Below, piece by piece: positions 53,846 to 62,033 of a stretch of 64,000 nt of DNA. Made by a program: the position numbers and the translations under genes. Position 1 is the stretch's first letter. The number at the start of each line of letters is the position of its first letter. The notes beneath the pieces are model-generated. The model searched no databases and was not told the origin of the DNA. It saw nothing but the letters and a program-made list of their open reading frames with translations. The DNA is from Saprospirales bacterium (GTDB lineage: Bacteria; Bacteroidota; Bacteroidia; Chitinophagales; Saprospiraceae), in NCBI GenBank assembly GCA_016719895.1, contig JADJYG010000001.1:186001-250000 (forward strand). The letters run 5' to 3'.

Positions 53846-55252
53846 ATGAGTGACGTAGTAAACAAACTGTGGGGCTTTTGCCACACCCTTCGCCATGACG
53901 GGGTTGATTATGGCGACTATATCGAGCAACTGACCTACCTGCTGTTTTTGAAGATGGCCGATGAACGGGAGGTCCATATTTCCAAAAACTACAACTGGCA
54001 GTCCCTGAAAAGCCGGAGCGGCGGCGATCTGATGGATCATTATACCGATACGCTCCGGGTGCTGGCCAGGGAACAGGAGTTGCTGGGGGAAATATTCGCG
54101 CAATCGCAGAACCGGTTCAGCAACCCAGTGAGTTTGAAACGCCTGATCAACCTGATCGACGAAGACGAATGGACGGCAATGGATGTAGATGTGAAAGGAG
54201 CGGCTTTTGAAGGCTTGCTGGAAAAGGCTGCCAGCGAAGGGAAGAAAGGAGCCGGTCAATACTTTACGCCCCGCCCGTTGATCCAGAGCATTGTCCGGAT
54301 GACGCAGCCCGATCCACGGGGCAAGTCGGATTTTCGGATTTGCGATCCGGCTTGCGGTACCGGTGGCTTTCTCGTGGCGGCTTATGAATGGCTGTTGAAC
54401 GAAACCAAAGGAGCCCTGCCCCGCGAAGAGATCAAACGCATCCGGCAGAGCACCTACTTCGGACAGGAACTGGTTGCCCGTCCGCGCAGGCTGGCGCTGA
54501 TGAACATGTACCTGCACGGCGTGACGCCCATCATCCGGTTGGGCGACACCATTTACAATACGCCGGACGCCACCCGATTCGATGTGATCCTGACCAATCC
54601 GCCGTTCGGTACCAAGGGAGCCAATCAGGCGCCGGAGCGGGATGATTTTACGGTGGATACCAGCAACAAGCAGCTCAATTTCGTGCAGCATATCGTCAGC
54701 GTACTCAAGACCGGCGGCAGAGCTGCCGTAGTATTGCCGGACAATGTATTGTTCGAGGATAAAGCCGGTGAGGTGTTTGAAATCCTGATGCAGGACTGCA
54801 ACCTGCACACCATTCTCCGCTTGCCTCGTGGCACCTTTACGCCGTATGCGCAGGGCGTCAAGGCAAACGTCATCTTCTTCCAGAAAGGGCTGCCGACGGA
54901 GAAGGTCTGGATTTTCGATGGCCGGAGCAATGTCGAAGGGATCACCAAGAAAGACCGGCCCCTGACAGCCAAGTATTTTGAAGCATTTGAGGCTTGCTAC
55001 GGCGCCGACCCGAACGGGCGAAGCAAACGCATTGACCAAGGCGAAAGCGGTCGCTTCAGGTGTTTTGATATAGATACCGTGAAGAAACGGAACTACAAAC
55101 TGGACATCACATGGCTCAAAGACGAGAGCCTCGAAGACGCGGACAGCCTGCCGGAACCGCAGGAGCTGGCCACCGAAGCCGTGGCGGAACTGGAAGCCGT
55201 GGTGGACGATTTACGGGAAATCATTTCATTGCTGGAAAACGATGGAGAATAA
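53846..55252 (+). CDS. hsdM: Type I restriction-modification methyltransferase subunit
   Basis: The 468-residue product is an N6-adenine methyltransferase: N-terminal HsdM helical domain (YGDYIEQLTYLLFLKMADER), AdoMet motif I FRICDPACGTGGFLVAAYEW, catalytic motif IV FDVILTNPPFGTKG, and PDNVLFEDKAGEVFEILMQD. It methylates adenines in the site chosen by HsdS. It starts directly after hsdR2 (ATG overlaps the TAA by 0-1 bp) and overlaps hsdS by 11 bp, so this is one operon. Confidence 0.95.
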   Translation: MSDVVNKLWGFCHTLRHDGVDYGDYIEQLTYLLFLKMADEREVHISKNYNWQSLKSRSGGDLMDHYTDTLRVLAREQELLGEIFAQSQNRFSNPVSLKRLINLIDEDEWTAMDVDVKGAAFEGLLEKAASEGKKGAGQYFTPRPLIQSIVRMTQPDPRGKSDFRICDPACGTGGFLVAAYEWLLNETKGALPREEIKRIRQSTYFGQELVARPRRLALMNMYLHGVTPIIRLGDTIYNTPDATRFDVILTNPPFGTKGANQAPERDDFTVDTSNKQLNFVQHIVSVLKTGGRAAVVLPDNVLFEDKAGEVFEILMQDCNLHTILRLPRGTFTPYAQGVKANVIFFQKGLPTEKVWIFDGRSNVEGITKKDRPLTAKYFEAFEACYGADPNGRSKRIDQGESGRFRCFDIDTVKKRNYKLDITWLKDESLEDADSLPEPQELATEAVAELEAVVDDLREIISLLENDGE

Positions 55253-56603
55253 TTTACCGGAAGGATGGGTTGAAACATCATTAGATCAAGTTTGCAATTT
55301 GATCACTGATGGTACGCATAGGACGCCCAAATACACTGAAAGTGGAATAAGGTTTATTTCGATTGCCAACGTAAGGCCTTTCCAAGCAATTACTTGGAAT
55401 AGCTACGAAAGATATATTTCTGTAGAAGAACATTTAGAATTGATTAAGCGAGCTAAACCGGAGATAGATGATATATTATTTCCAAGGATAGGGACATTAG
55501 GTTATGCTAAGAGGATCGACATTGAGGAAGAAATGTCAATTTTTGTTGGCTTAGGATTAGCCAAGCCTAATAAAAGGCTTGTCCTACCCAAATATCTTGA
55601 ATACTACATGAATACACCATTTGTATATGAGTATTCAACTAAGAATGCAACTGGCTCTGGAAGGCTAACGCTTGCCCTACGTGATAGTAGAATGATGCCA
55701 GTTAGACTCCCTCCCCTCGCCGAGCAGCACCGCATCGTCGCCAAGCTCGATGCCTTGATGGAGCGGGTGGAACGGAACAAACAACGGCTGGACAAGATAC
55801 CGGCGTTGCTCAAGCGGTTCCGGCAATCGGTACTGGCCGCGGCAGTTAGTGGGCGGTTGACGGAGGGGTGGAGAATGAGGTATGGAATCCTTGACGGTTG
55901 GAAGGAAGAGAGATTAGGAGATTTGGTCAACGTAATTGGGGGGGTTGCCTATAAAAGCACTTCTTTTTTAAAGGAAGGCCAGAACCAAGTGTTCCGCATT
56001 GGAAATGTTAAACCTTACGAACTCTATTTCGAATATTCTCCGGTGTTTGTTGATGATGCAATAGCCAAGGAAACCGAACGGTATGAAGCAAGGGTAAATG
56101 ATATTTTAATTTCGATGACGGGGACGAAATATAAGCGAGATTATGGATATGCTGGTATAGTTAGAGATACCGGGAAAAGAATCTTTGTCAATCAGCGAGT
56201 TTCCAACATCCGATGCAAAAGCACAATCGACCCAAACTATCTATTATACTGGCTACAAACCGATATGTTTAGGAACCATTTCTTTTCAGGCGAAACAGGT
56301 AATGTTAACCAAGGAAATGTCGGAATGGATGGAATTAGAGAAGCAAGAATCCAATTGCCAGCCCTCACTGAACAAACTGAGATTGCGAAAATCGTAGGCA
56401 ATCTCTTTGCATTTGCCGACAAGATCGAGGCCCGGTATGTCAAGGCGAAGGCGATGCTGGACCGGCTATCGTAGAGTATTCTGGCCAAGGCGTTCCGGGG
56501 GGAGCTGGCGCCGCAAGACCCAGCGGATGAACCGGCGGGGGTGTTGTTGGAGCGGATACGGGTGAAGAAAAATACAACGGTAAAAAACATAAGAAAGAGG
56601 TAG
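55242..56603 (+). CDS. hsdS: Type I restriction-modification specificity subunit, with an in-frame stop
   Basis: Two target-recognition domains (about 1-165 and 210-375) are joined by conserved helices: LPPLAEQHRIVAKLDALMER, VERNKQRLDKIPALLKRFRQ. The frame ends at TAG 56472-56474 after MLDRLS. Translation continues in the same frame as SILAKAFRGELAPQDPADEP followed by ALLERIR-like sequence to TAG at 56603, which is the normal HsdS C-terminus. The stop sits where other members have CAG (Gln), so it looks like a nonsense change, not a frameshift. The recognition domains are AT-rich, as is usual for swapped HsdS domains. Confidence 0.88.
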
Positions 56604-56678
56604 CGCAAGGTTAGGCCTCCCGACCTGCGGTACGGGACAGGTTCTCCGAGGCCCTAAACATCGTTCAACCACCCGATG

Positions 56679-56863
56679 CTACCAACGTTGGGCCTCTCCG
56701 AGGCCAGGTATTTCACCTCAGAGGCCAATCCAAGGCCTCGGAGAGGCCCAACGTTGGTAGCCACGATCGAACATGTAAACGCCGGCCTCGGAGAGGCCAA
56801 ACGTTGGTAGCCATGATCGAACATGTAAACGCCCGGCCTCGGAGAGGCCAAACGTTGGTAGCC
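56679..56863. repeat. REP-like palindromes (GGCCTCGGAGAGGCC with ACGTTGGTAG)
   Basis: Units of about 29 bp, GGCCTCGGAGAGGCC then (A/C)AACGTTGGTAGCC, occur at 56734-56762, 56784-56812 and 56835-56863, with an inverted copy at 56679-56705. Direct units are spaced by an almost constant CGATCGAACATGTAAACGCC linker. Each unit folds into a GGCCTC/GAGGCC hairpin. This is the design of REP sequences mobilised by RAYT/IS200-type transposases. A further unit lies at 58295 in the second copy. Confidence 0.8.
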
Positions 56864-57045
56864 GGACGATTACAAAACAACCTCGATATTTACCCCTGTT
56901 AACACCTCAAAATATTGAATACCATGGCCGACGTTTTTTCCCAAATTTACATCCAAACCGTATCTGATTTGGTACGGGAAATCAAACTTCACTTACAGGG
57001 CTGCCATGCGATCTTGATTTCCGGAAGAAAATTGCCTGCTGGAAG
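56821..57045 (+). mobile_element. Internally deleted IS200/RAYT-type element, copy 1
   Basis: About 225 bp are nearly identical to copy 2 at 58281-58506. Both include a REP-like hairpin, a 60-bp leader and a short frame starting MADVFSQIYIQTV, like the start of IS200/RAYT transposases, which then jumps to SDLVREIKL, like a later segment of the same family. The middle with the HUH motif is missing in both copies, so this is a non-autonomous derivative. Confidence 0.7.
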
Positions 57046-57091
57046 CCCAAATTTTAAAATACCCTGTATTTTTGTAAAAAAACAGCCATGA
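56924..57091 (+). pseudogene. Transposase remnant frame (55 codons) before the antitoxin
   Basis: The frame reads MADVFSQIYIQTVSDLVREI, then a CHAILISGRKLPAG segment, and stops at TGA overlapping the antitoxin ATG (ATGA). The N-terminus is IS200-like, but the catalytic HUH and Tyr regions are absent. It might serve as a translated leader coupling into the antitoxin. Confidence 0.5.
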
Positions 57092-57315
57092 CCGAATTAT
57101 CCAACCGCTTTACCAAAGCGCAATTAGAGTTGCTGAAGATGTTCTCCCGCGACATACCGGAAGAGCAATGGGTGGAGTTACGTCGTCTGATCTTTCAGTA
57201 CTTTATGCAAAAAGCCGTTGAATCCGCCGATAAAGCCACTGAAGGCTGGAAACAGGAAGATTTTGACCGGCTGTTGCATACCCACTACCGCACACCGTAC
57301 AATCCCGCAAACTGA
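57088..57315 (+). CDS. Antitoxin-like protein of a PIN toxin pair
   Basis: The 75-residue product (FTKAQLELLKMFSRDIPEEQ, LRRLIFQYFMQKAVESADKA, and an end FDRLLHTHYRTPYNPAN) is an all-helical small protein with conserved end residues, typical of the short partner of PIN toxins in Bacteroidota. Its stop overlaps the toxin start by one base (TGATG). TATTTTTG at 57067-57074 is a good -7 element 14 bp upstream. Confidence 0.75.
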   Translation: MTELSNRFTKAQLELLKMFSRDIPEEQWVELRRLIFQYFMQKAVESADKATEGWKQEDFDRLLHTHYRTPYNPAN

Positions 57316-57728
57316 TGCTACGTGTAGTGCTCGATACCAACGTCTTGTTGGTTTCCATTTCTCCGAATGCGCCGAATCACTGGATCATCCGGCATTTTAT
57401 GGATGAGGGCTTTATCCTTTGTGTAACGACCGATATTCTGCTGGAATACGAAGAGGTCATTACACGGCACATGGGCGCGCTCACGGCGACGAATTTCATG
57501 GAAGCGCTGGATAATGCCCCGCATGTTGAACTGATTACCAGGTACTTCAAATGGGATCTTATTGAAGCTGATCCCGACGACAATAAATTCGTAGATTGTG
57601 CTATTGCCGGGAATGCGCGGTTTATTGTCACCGAAGACAAACATTTTCGGATACTAAACCAAGTCGAATATCCCAAGGTTGGTATTATCGGCATAGCGGA
57701 ATTCAAGAAAGAACTTGAAGGCGCATAA
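57315..57728 (+). CDS. PIN-domain toxin (PIN_3 / TIGR00305-like)
   Basis: The 137-residue product is a canonical PIN RNase: MLRVVLDTNVLLVSI (first Asp), DILLEYEEVITRHM (Glu), EADPDDNKFVDCAIAGNARF and IVTEDKHFRI (Asp cluster). It would cleave RNA when released from the antitoxin. The overlapping ATG shows translational coupling. It lies between two direct copies of a mobile element, which suggests transfer as a cassette. Confidence 0.88.
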   Translation: MLRVVLDTNVLLVSISPNAPNHWIIRHFMDEGFILCVTTDILLEYEEVITRHMGALTATNFMEALDNAPHVELITRYFKWDLIEADPDDNKFVDCAIAGNARFIVTEDKHFRILNQVEYPKVGIIGIAEFKKELEGA

Positions 57729-58280
57729 TCGCCCGGTTATTGCTGAAAGGTACAGGAAACAGCGACTGATCTGGAGTAAAGAGCTGGTAACGAATGATAT
57801 ACATTCATCGAGATCGGTGTATCAAGTATTGCCCCCCATCACCGGTACCAGTTAAAATCAGTATCAGTGTAGCCAATCGCCGGGAGATTAAGCTGGCACC
57901 GGGGCCGGGTATCCGAAAACCCACGGAGGGGGGCCTCAATATTTCTCGTAACCGGTGGCAGGGGCGGTATCTGGAAAATGGTCCGAACCCGTTCATATCT
58001 CGCGAACCATTTTTTTCGCCATAGGTCGTCCGGCAAACCATGTTCGTATGTGGTCCGATCCGAAGAGATCGGACCGGTTTTGGGCGATTCGGTGGAACCC
58101 TTTAAATTGCACCCATCAGAAGGCTCAACCTTTGTTCAGATCATTGAAAACTGCAGCAAACGTGCAAATTACGTGCAAATTACGTGCAAATTACGTGCAA
58201 ATTTTTTGCAGGCTGCTGCCATCAAAATCCATTCGTACTCCCATACCATGTTACACAAACCGTGAAGCAGCCACGATGGC
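57729..58280. other. Intergenic region with a hairpin and a short tandem repeat
   Basis: No credible gene in about 550 bp. GGTCCGATC (58052-58060) and GATCGGACC (58067-58075) form a perfect 9-bp hairpin followed by GGTTTT, a possible terminator. Four exact 11-bp copies of ACGTGCAAATT lie at 58160-58203. Both are seen directly; roles are unknown. Confidence 0.6.
58160..58203. repeat. Four exact 11-bp tandem repeats
   Basis: ACGTGCAAATT is repeated four times without variation, followed by TTTTGC. It is not near any replication gene. It may be a slippage-prone tract left by insertion events. Confidence 0.85.
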
Positions 58281-58506
58281 ACATGTGAACGCCCGGGCCT
58301 CGGAGAGGCCTAACGTTGGTAGCCGGACGATTCCAAAACAACCTCGATATTTACCCCTGTCAACACATCAAAATATTGAATACCATGGCCGACGTTTTTT
58401 CCCAAATTTACATCCAAACCGTATCTGATTTGGTGCGGGAAATCAAACTTCGCTTACAGGACTGCCATGCGATCTTGGTTTCCGGAAGAAAATTGCCGGC
58501 TGGAAG
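58281..58506 (+). mobile_element. Internally deleted IS200/RAYT-type element, copy 2
   Basis: This is the second direct copy of the element at 56821-57045, differing by few substitutions and one base of length. It carries its own REP-like unit at 58295. Together with copy 1 it brackets the antitoxin-toxin pair. Confidence 0.7.
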
Positions 58507-58630
58507 GCCCCTCAATTTCGCCGCACCCTTTTCTGTAAAGCGACAAGGTTCGGTTGGTTTGTTCCGGGGCCTGAAGTTTCTTGATCAGGTTGGAATATTT
58601 CTAACCAGGAAGATTATTCCTGCGTGGTGA
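58385..58630 (+). pseudogene. Transposase remnant frame, copy 2 (81 codons)
   Basis: MADVFSQIYIQTVSDLVREI and then LQDCHAILVSGRKLPAGR are shared with copy 1, followed by a different tail read through flanking sequence to TGA at 58630. Catalytic motifs are missing, so it is a relic. Confidence 0.5.
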
Positions 58631-58634
58631 CAAT

Positions 58635-59834
58635 TCAGGATGATTCTTGTTGCAGTGTTTTCAAAAAGGTCAGGTTCCGTTCGATCAGATTTATCCGCGT
58701 ATGCACGCTTGCTGCCGAGCGCAGCCCGTCGGGGGGAGTATTCAGGCAATAGTCTACCAGTTTGTCCAGCGTCGAAGTTGCCACGTGCATCCGGGTGTCC
58801 GAAGCGCCGTAATAAATGAACACATCGTTTCCGGGGTTCAATAGCCAGCCATTGGAGAACACCACATTCGATACGTCGCCGGTACGTTCCTCGCCCTCCG
58901 GGGCCAGAAAATACCCCGCCGGCGCGTGGGTCACCCGCCACGGCTCGTCCAACGCCGTGATGAACAGGTACAACACGTACCGGAGTCCGGCAGCCGTGTT
59001 GCGCACGCCGTGCGCCAGGTGCAACCACCCTTCGGAGCTACGAAGCGGGGCGGGGCCCTGGCCGTTCTTTACCTCTTTGATCGTGTGGTAGACGCGCTGA
59101 TCGATGATCGTTTCGGAATCCAAAATAGCGGGGTTCATGCGATCGGACAAGCCCCAGCCGATGCCGCCGCCGCCGCCCACGTCGATAAAACCGTCTTGCG
59201 GGCGGGTATAAAAGGCGTACTTCTCTCCTACAAATTCGGGGTGCAGTACCACATTACGTTGCTGGCTGGAAGGCGTTTGAAGGTCGGGCAGGCGCTCCCA
59301 GGATTTGAGGTCGCGGGTGCGCACGAGGCCGCCCTGCGCCGTAGCCTGCGAGGTATCGCCTTTCGGTGCGGCGGGGTCTTTGCGTTCGGTGCAAAATTGC
59401 CCATAAATCCAGCCGTCCTCGTGTAGAACCAGCCGCATATCGTACACATTGGTATCCGGGATATCCGTTTCGGGAAGTACCACCGGGTAGTCCCAAAACC
59501 GGAAATTATCCACGCCGTTCGAGCTTTCGGCTATGGCAAAAAACGACTTGCGGTCGGCGCCTTCCACCCGCACACAAAGCAGGTATTTGCCTTCGTAAAA
59601 AATGGCGCCGGCGTTGAACGCAGCATTCACACCCTGGCGCTCCAGCAACCGGGGGTTGGTTGCCGGGTCGAGATCGTAGCGCCAGATAACCGGTGTGTGC
59701 GCGGCTGTGACGACCGGGTTTTGCCAGCGTGTGAACACTCCATTGCCGCCATCGCAGGGTTGATTCGGGCGGGAGAGAAACGCCTCGTGGTCGCCAAGGA
59801 GCTGTTGAATGTTTTCGAAGTGGCTATTTTTCAT
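58635..59834 (-). CDS. GH130 beta-mannosyl-glucose phosphorylase
   Basis: The 399-residue product matches GH130 subfamily 1: FNAGAIFYEGKYLLCVRVEG, ADRKSFFAIAESSNGVDNFR, NVYDMRLVLHEDGWIYGQFC, QQRNVVLHPEFVGEKYAFYT, GWLHLAHGVRNTAAGLRYVL, GDVSNVVFSNGW and IYYGASDTRMHVATST. Such enzymes split 4-O-beta-mannosyl-glucose with phosphate to mannose 1-phosphate and glucose, using an invariant Asp (in VYDMR). It is cytoplasmic. Its neighbour is a secreted esterase, and the divergent sensor gene lies beyond that, so a mannan or glucomannan utilisation locus is likely. Confidence 0.93.
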   Translation of the reverse strand: MKNSHFENIQQLLGDHEAFLSRPNQPCDGGNGVFTRWQNPVVTAAHTPVIWRYDLDPATNPRLLERQGVNAAFNAGAIFYEGKYLLCVRVEGADRKSFFAIAESSNGVDNFRFWDYPVVLPETDIPDTNVYDMRLVLHEDGWIYGQFCTERKDPAAPKGDTSQATAQGGLVRTRDLKSWERLPDLQTPSSQQRNVVLHPEFVGEKYAFYTRPQDGFIDVGGGGGIGWGLSDRMNPAILDSETIIDQRVYHTIKEVKNGQGPAPLRSSEGWLHLAHGVRNTAAGLRYVLYLFITALDEPWRVTHAPAGYFLAPEGEERTGDVSNVVFSNGWLLNPGNDVFIYYGASDTRMHVATSTLDKLVDYCLNTPPDGLRSAASVHTRINLIERNLTFLKTLQQESS

Positions 59835-59914
59835 AGCATCATTTTTTCAATCTTTATTGCGAAACGGTTTTGAGCGTAGTTTTCACCATACGTGTTTTTA
59901 GTGGTTCAAAGAGA

Positions 59915-61894
59915 TTACTCGAACCGCAGCCCCTCCGTCTTGCCCTTCCAATTATCCGACCGGAACGGGGCTATGGGGAAGCCCTCAACTGTAAACAGGT
60001 TGACGTCGTTGGGATCGTCGGCCCAGGCATAGCGCACAGCCACCGGATGCGGCACCGCGGCAGCCTGCACCAGGACGGTGGCGCCTACGGCTTCTGCTTT
60101 GGCGTAATGAAACACGCGATCTTCTCCGGCCACTTCGAAACCGTGTACGTAGCCGTATTTGTCGCGCACGACGAGCGGTTCCGCATCCTGAAATCGCACT
60201 TCCACCGCATTTCCGAGGAAGTGGACGGTCGGATTTGCCGGACTGCCCGGCGCTATCGGTTCGCCATAGGCTACCCGCCGCGCTTCGCGGGCCAGCCGTT
60301 TGCCTACGTCGTGTTTGTTTTTAGGGTGAATATCGTTTGACTCGCCAATGTCCACCGCCACCGCCATTCCCGTCCGGGGCAGGCCCAGTGCAAGCGTTTG
60401 CGCTTCACGCAATTCGGCCCATTCGCTGCCGGTGTTGGAATTGCCCTTGCTGGCCTCCCAGTTTGCGAGTTGTACAAATAGAAACGGGAATTCGACGCCC
60501 CAGGCCCGCCGCCAATCCCGAATCAGCAACGGAAATGCCTGCCGGTATTCGTGCGCCCGGATAGCGTTGGACTCGCCCTGGTACCAGATCACGCCTTTGA
60601 TGGGAAAGCGGGTAATCGGATGGATCATAGCGTTGTAAATCGCCGTGCCGAGGTTGTTGCTGGAGTGTATAAAGTAAAAGGGCTCGCTAAACGCGGGCAT
60701 GGCGCGCCAGTTGGAGGCCAGAGGAATACGCCCGGCAACAGTTTTTAACCAATAATCGCCCGGCGCACCCCGCATACCCATCTCCACCCAATCGCCTGGG
60801 GTTCCCAGCATTTGCCGGAGCAAAAGGCGGTTTTTACCCGGTTTTAAAACCGAAGCCGGAACGGCAATTTCCTGTGCGCCGGTGTTTTTACCCGACCAGA
60901 TTTTTACGCCGTTGAAATACAGTTCAGCCGGCCCGTCGCCTTGTCCCAAATGCAGGCTAGCAGCGGCCAGGGCAGCTTGCCCGGGCAATTCAAGGTCCAA
61001 TACCATGTGCCCGCTGCCGCGAAACGCCCACATTTGCTGCCAATCCCAGGCATATGTCGGGCTGATAGGCTTCCAGCCGGATACATCGAAGTCGGGCTGC
61101 AGGTAGGCGGACTCCGTTGCAGCATCAGGGGGTTGGCCGCCAGCGCCAAACAGTAGTGTCCTGATCTTCGACAGGGATCGGGCATCGGCTTCTTCCCATG
61201 TTTTCGGGAAATGGTCCATATACGTTTTGAACAAATCCGACTGTGCCATACCGGCGCTGCTGATCCAGCTCTCTACCTGCGAGCCCCCCCACGAACTGTT
61301 GACGAGGCCAACCGGCACCCCGTACTGGTCGGCCAGATCGCGAGCAAAAAAATAACCCACTGCAGTGAAATGCCCGGCTGTTGCATCGCTGCAAACCTGC
61401 CACGGCCCGGCATCCACGGTGTCTATGGGTACAAGGCCTACGGCAGCTCTGATCCGGATGTGCCGGATATGCGGGTAAGCGGCCGCGCGGGTCTGCTCCG
61501 GGGAGTAGTTGGAACCTTCGAGCGGCCATTCCATATTTGACTGGCCGGAACAGAGCCAGACCTCGCCGATCAGCACATCCAATAGATCGATTTTTTCCGT
61601 GCCATCCGAAACTTCCAGTTGTTGCGGGATCAGGCTGCCCGCCGGCGTTGAAATAACTACCGACCACCGGCCGCCGGCATCAGCCTCGCCGCTGAACAAT
61701 TGCTCCGGCAGCCAGGAACAGCGAACGTGCACCGCCTTGCCCGGCGCCGTCCGGCCCCAAACGGGGACCTGAGCCCTTTGTTGCAACACCATATGGCTGC
61801 TAAAAATACCGGCTATTTCCAATTGTGAAAAGGCGGGGGCTGTGCTCAACCCGAGAGCCATCAGGGCAAGGGCGATTCTATTCCAAGTATGCAT
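59915..61894 (-). CDS. Sialate O-acetylesterase-like SGNH esterase
   Basis: The 659-residue product (start MHTWNRIAL, signal peptide ending TAPAFSQ) has the SGNH pattern: block I WLCSGQSNMEWPLEG (nucleophile Ser), GLVNSSWGGSQVESWI, IKGVIWYQGESNAIRAHEYR and the final DIGESNDIHPKNKHDVG (Asp/His). A beta-sandwich galactose-binding-like region sits at about 270-370 (VLDLELPGQAALAAASLHLG). It removes acetyl groups from sugars, probably acetylated mannan here rather than sialic acid. The longer frame to 61933 is also possible but starts before the signal peptide. Confidence 0.9.
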   Translation of the reverse strand: MHTWNRIALALMALGLSTAPAFSQLEIAGIFSSHMVLQQRAQVPVWGRTAPGKAVHVRCSWLPEQLFSGEADAGGRWSVVISTPAGSLIPQQLEVSDGTEKIDLLDVLIGEVWLCSGQSNMEWPLEGSNYSPEQTRAAAYPHIRHIRIRAAVGLVPIDTVDAGPWQVCSDATAGHFTAVGYFFARDLADQYGVPVGLVNSSWGGSQVESWISSAGMAQSDLFKTYMDHFPKTWEEADARSLSKIRTLLFGAGGQPPDAATESAYLQPDFDVSGWKPISPTYAWDWQQMWAFRGSGHMVLDLELPGQAALAAASLHLGQGDGPAELYFNGVKIWSGKNTGAQEIAVPASVLKPGKNRLLLRQMLGTPGDWVEMGMRGAPGDYWLKTVAGRIPLASNWRAMPAFSEPFYFIHSSNNLGTAIYNAMIHPITRFPIKGVIWYQGESNAIRAHEYRQAFPLLIRDWRRAWGVEFPFLFVQLANWEASKGNSNTGSEWAELREAQTLALGLPRTGMAVAVDIGESNDIHPKNKHDVGKRLAREARRVAYGEPIAPGSPANPTVHFLGNAVEVRFQDAEPLVVRDKYGYVHGFEVAGEDRVFHYAKAEAVGATVLVQAAAVPHPVAVRYAWADDPNDVNLFTVEGFPIAPFRSDNWKGKTEGLRFE

Positions 61895-62033
61895 AAAACA
61901 ACAAAAAAGGAATTGGATATTGAAAACGAACACAAAAAAACGGCATCCGGAGGATGTAAAGGAGTGTCTGTTGTGTCGGAATTGGGGGGTATTTTGAACT
62001 GTATTTTTTATCTGTCAGCCAAAATACGTTTTA

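Noticed and set aside
56734..56863. CRISPR-like direct repeats
   Set aside because: The spacers are nearly identical to each other, there are only three units, and no cas genes are present, so REP-type repeats fit better.
57794..58024. Short frames in the region after the PIN toxin
   Set aside because: Several overlap in different frames and strands, are low in conservation signs and have no domain.
58160..58203. Iteron-like repeats of a replication origin
   Set aside because: Only four 11-bp units with no initiator gene or AT-rich unwinding region.
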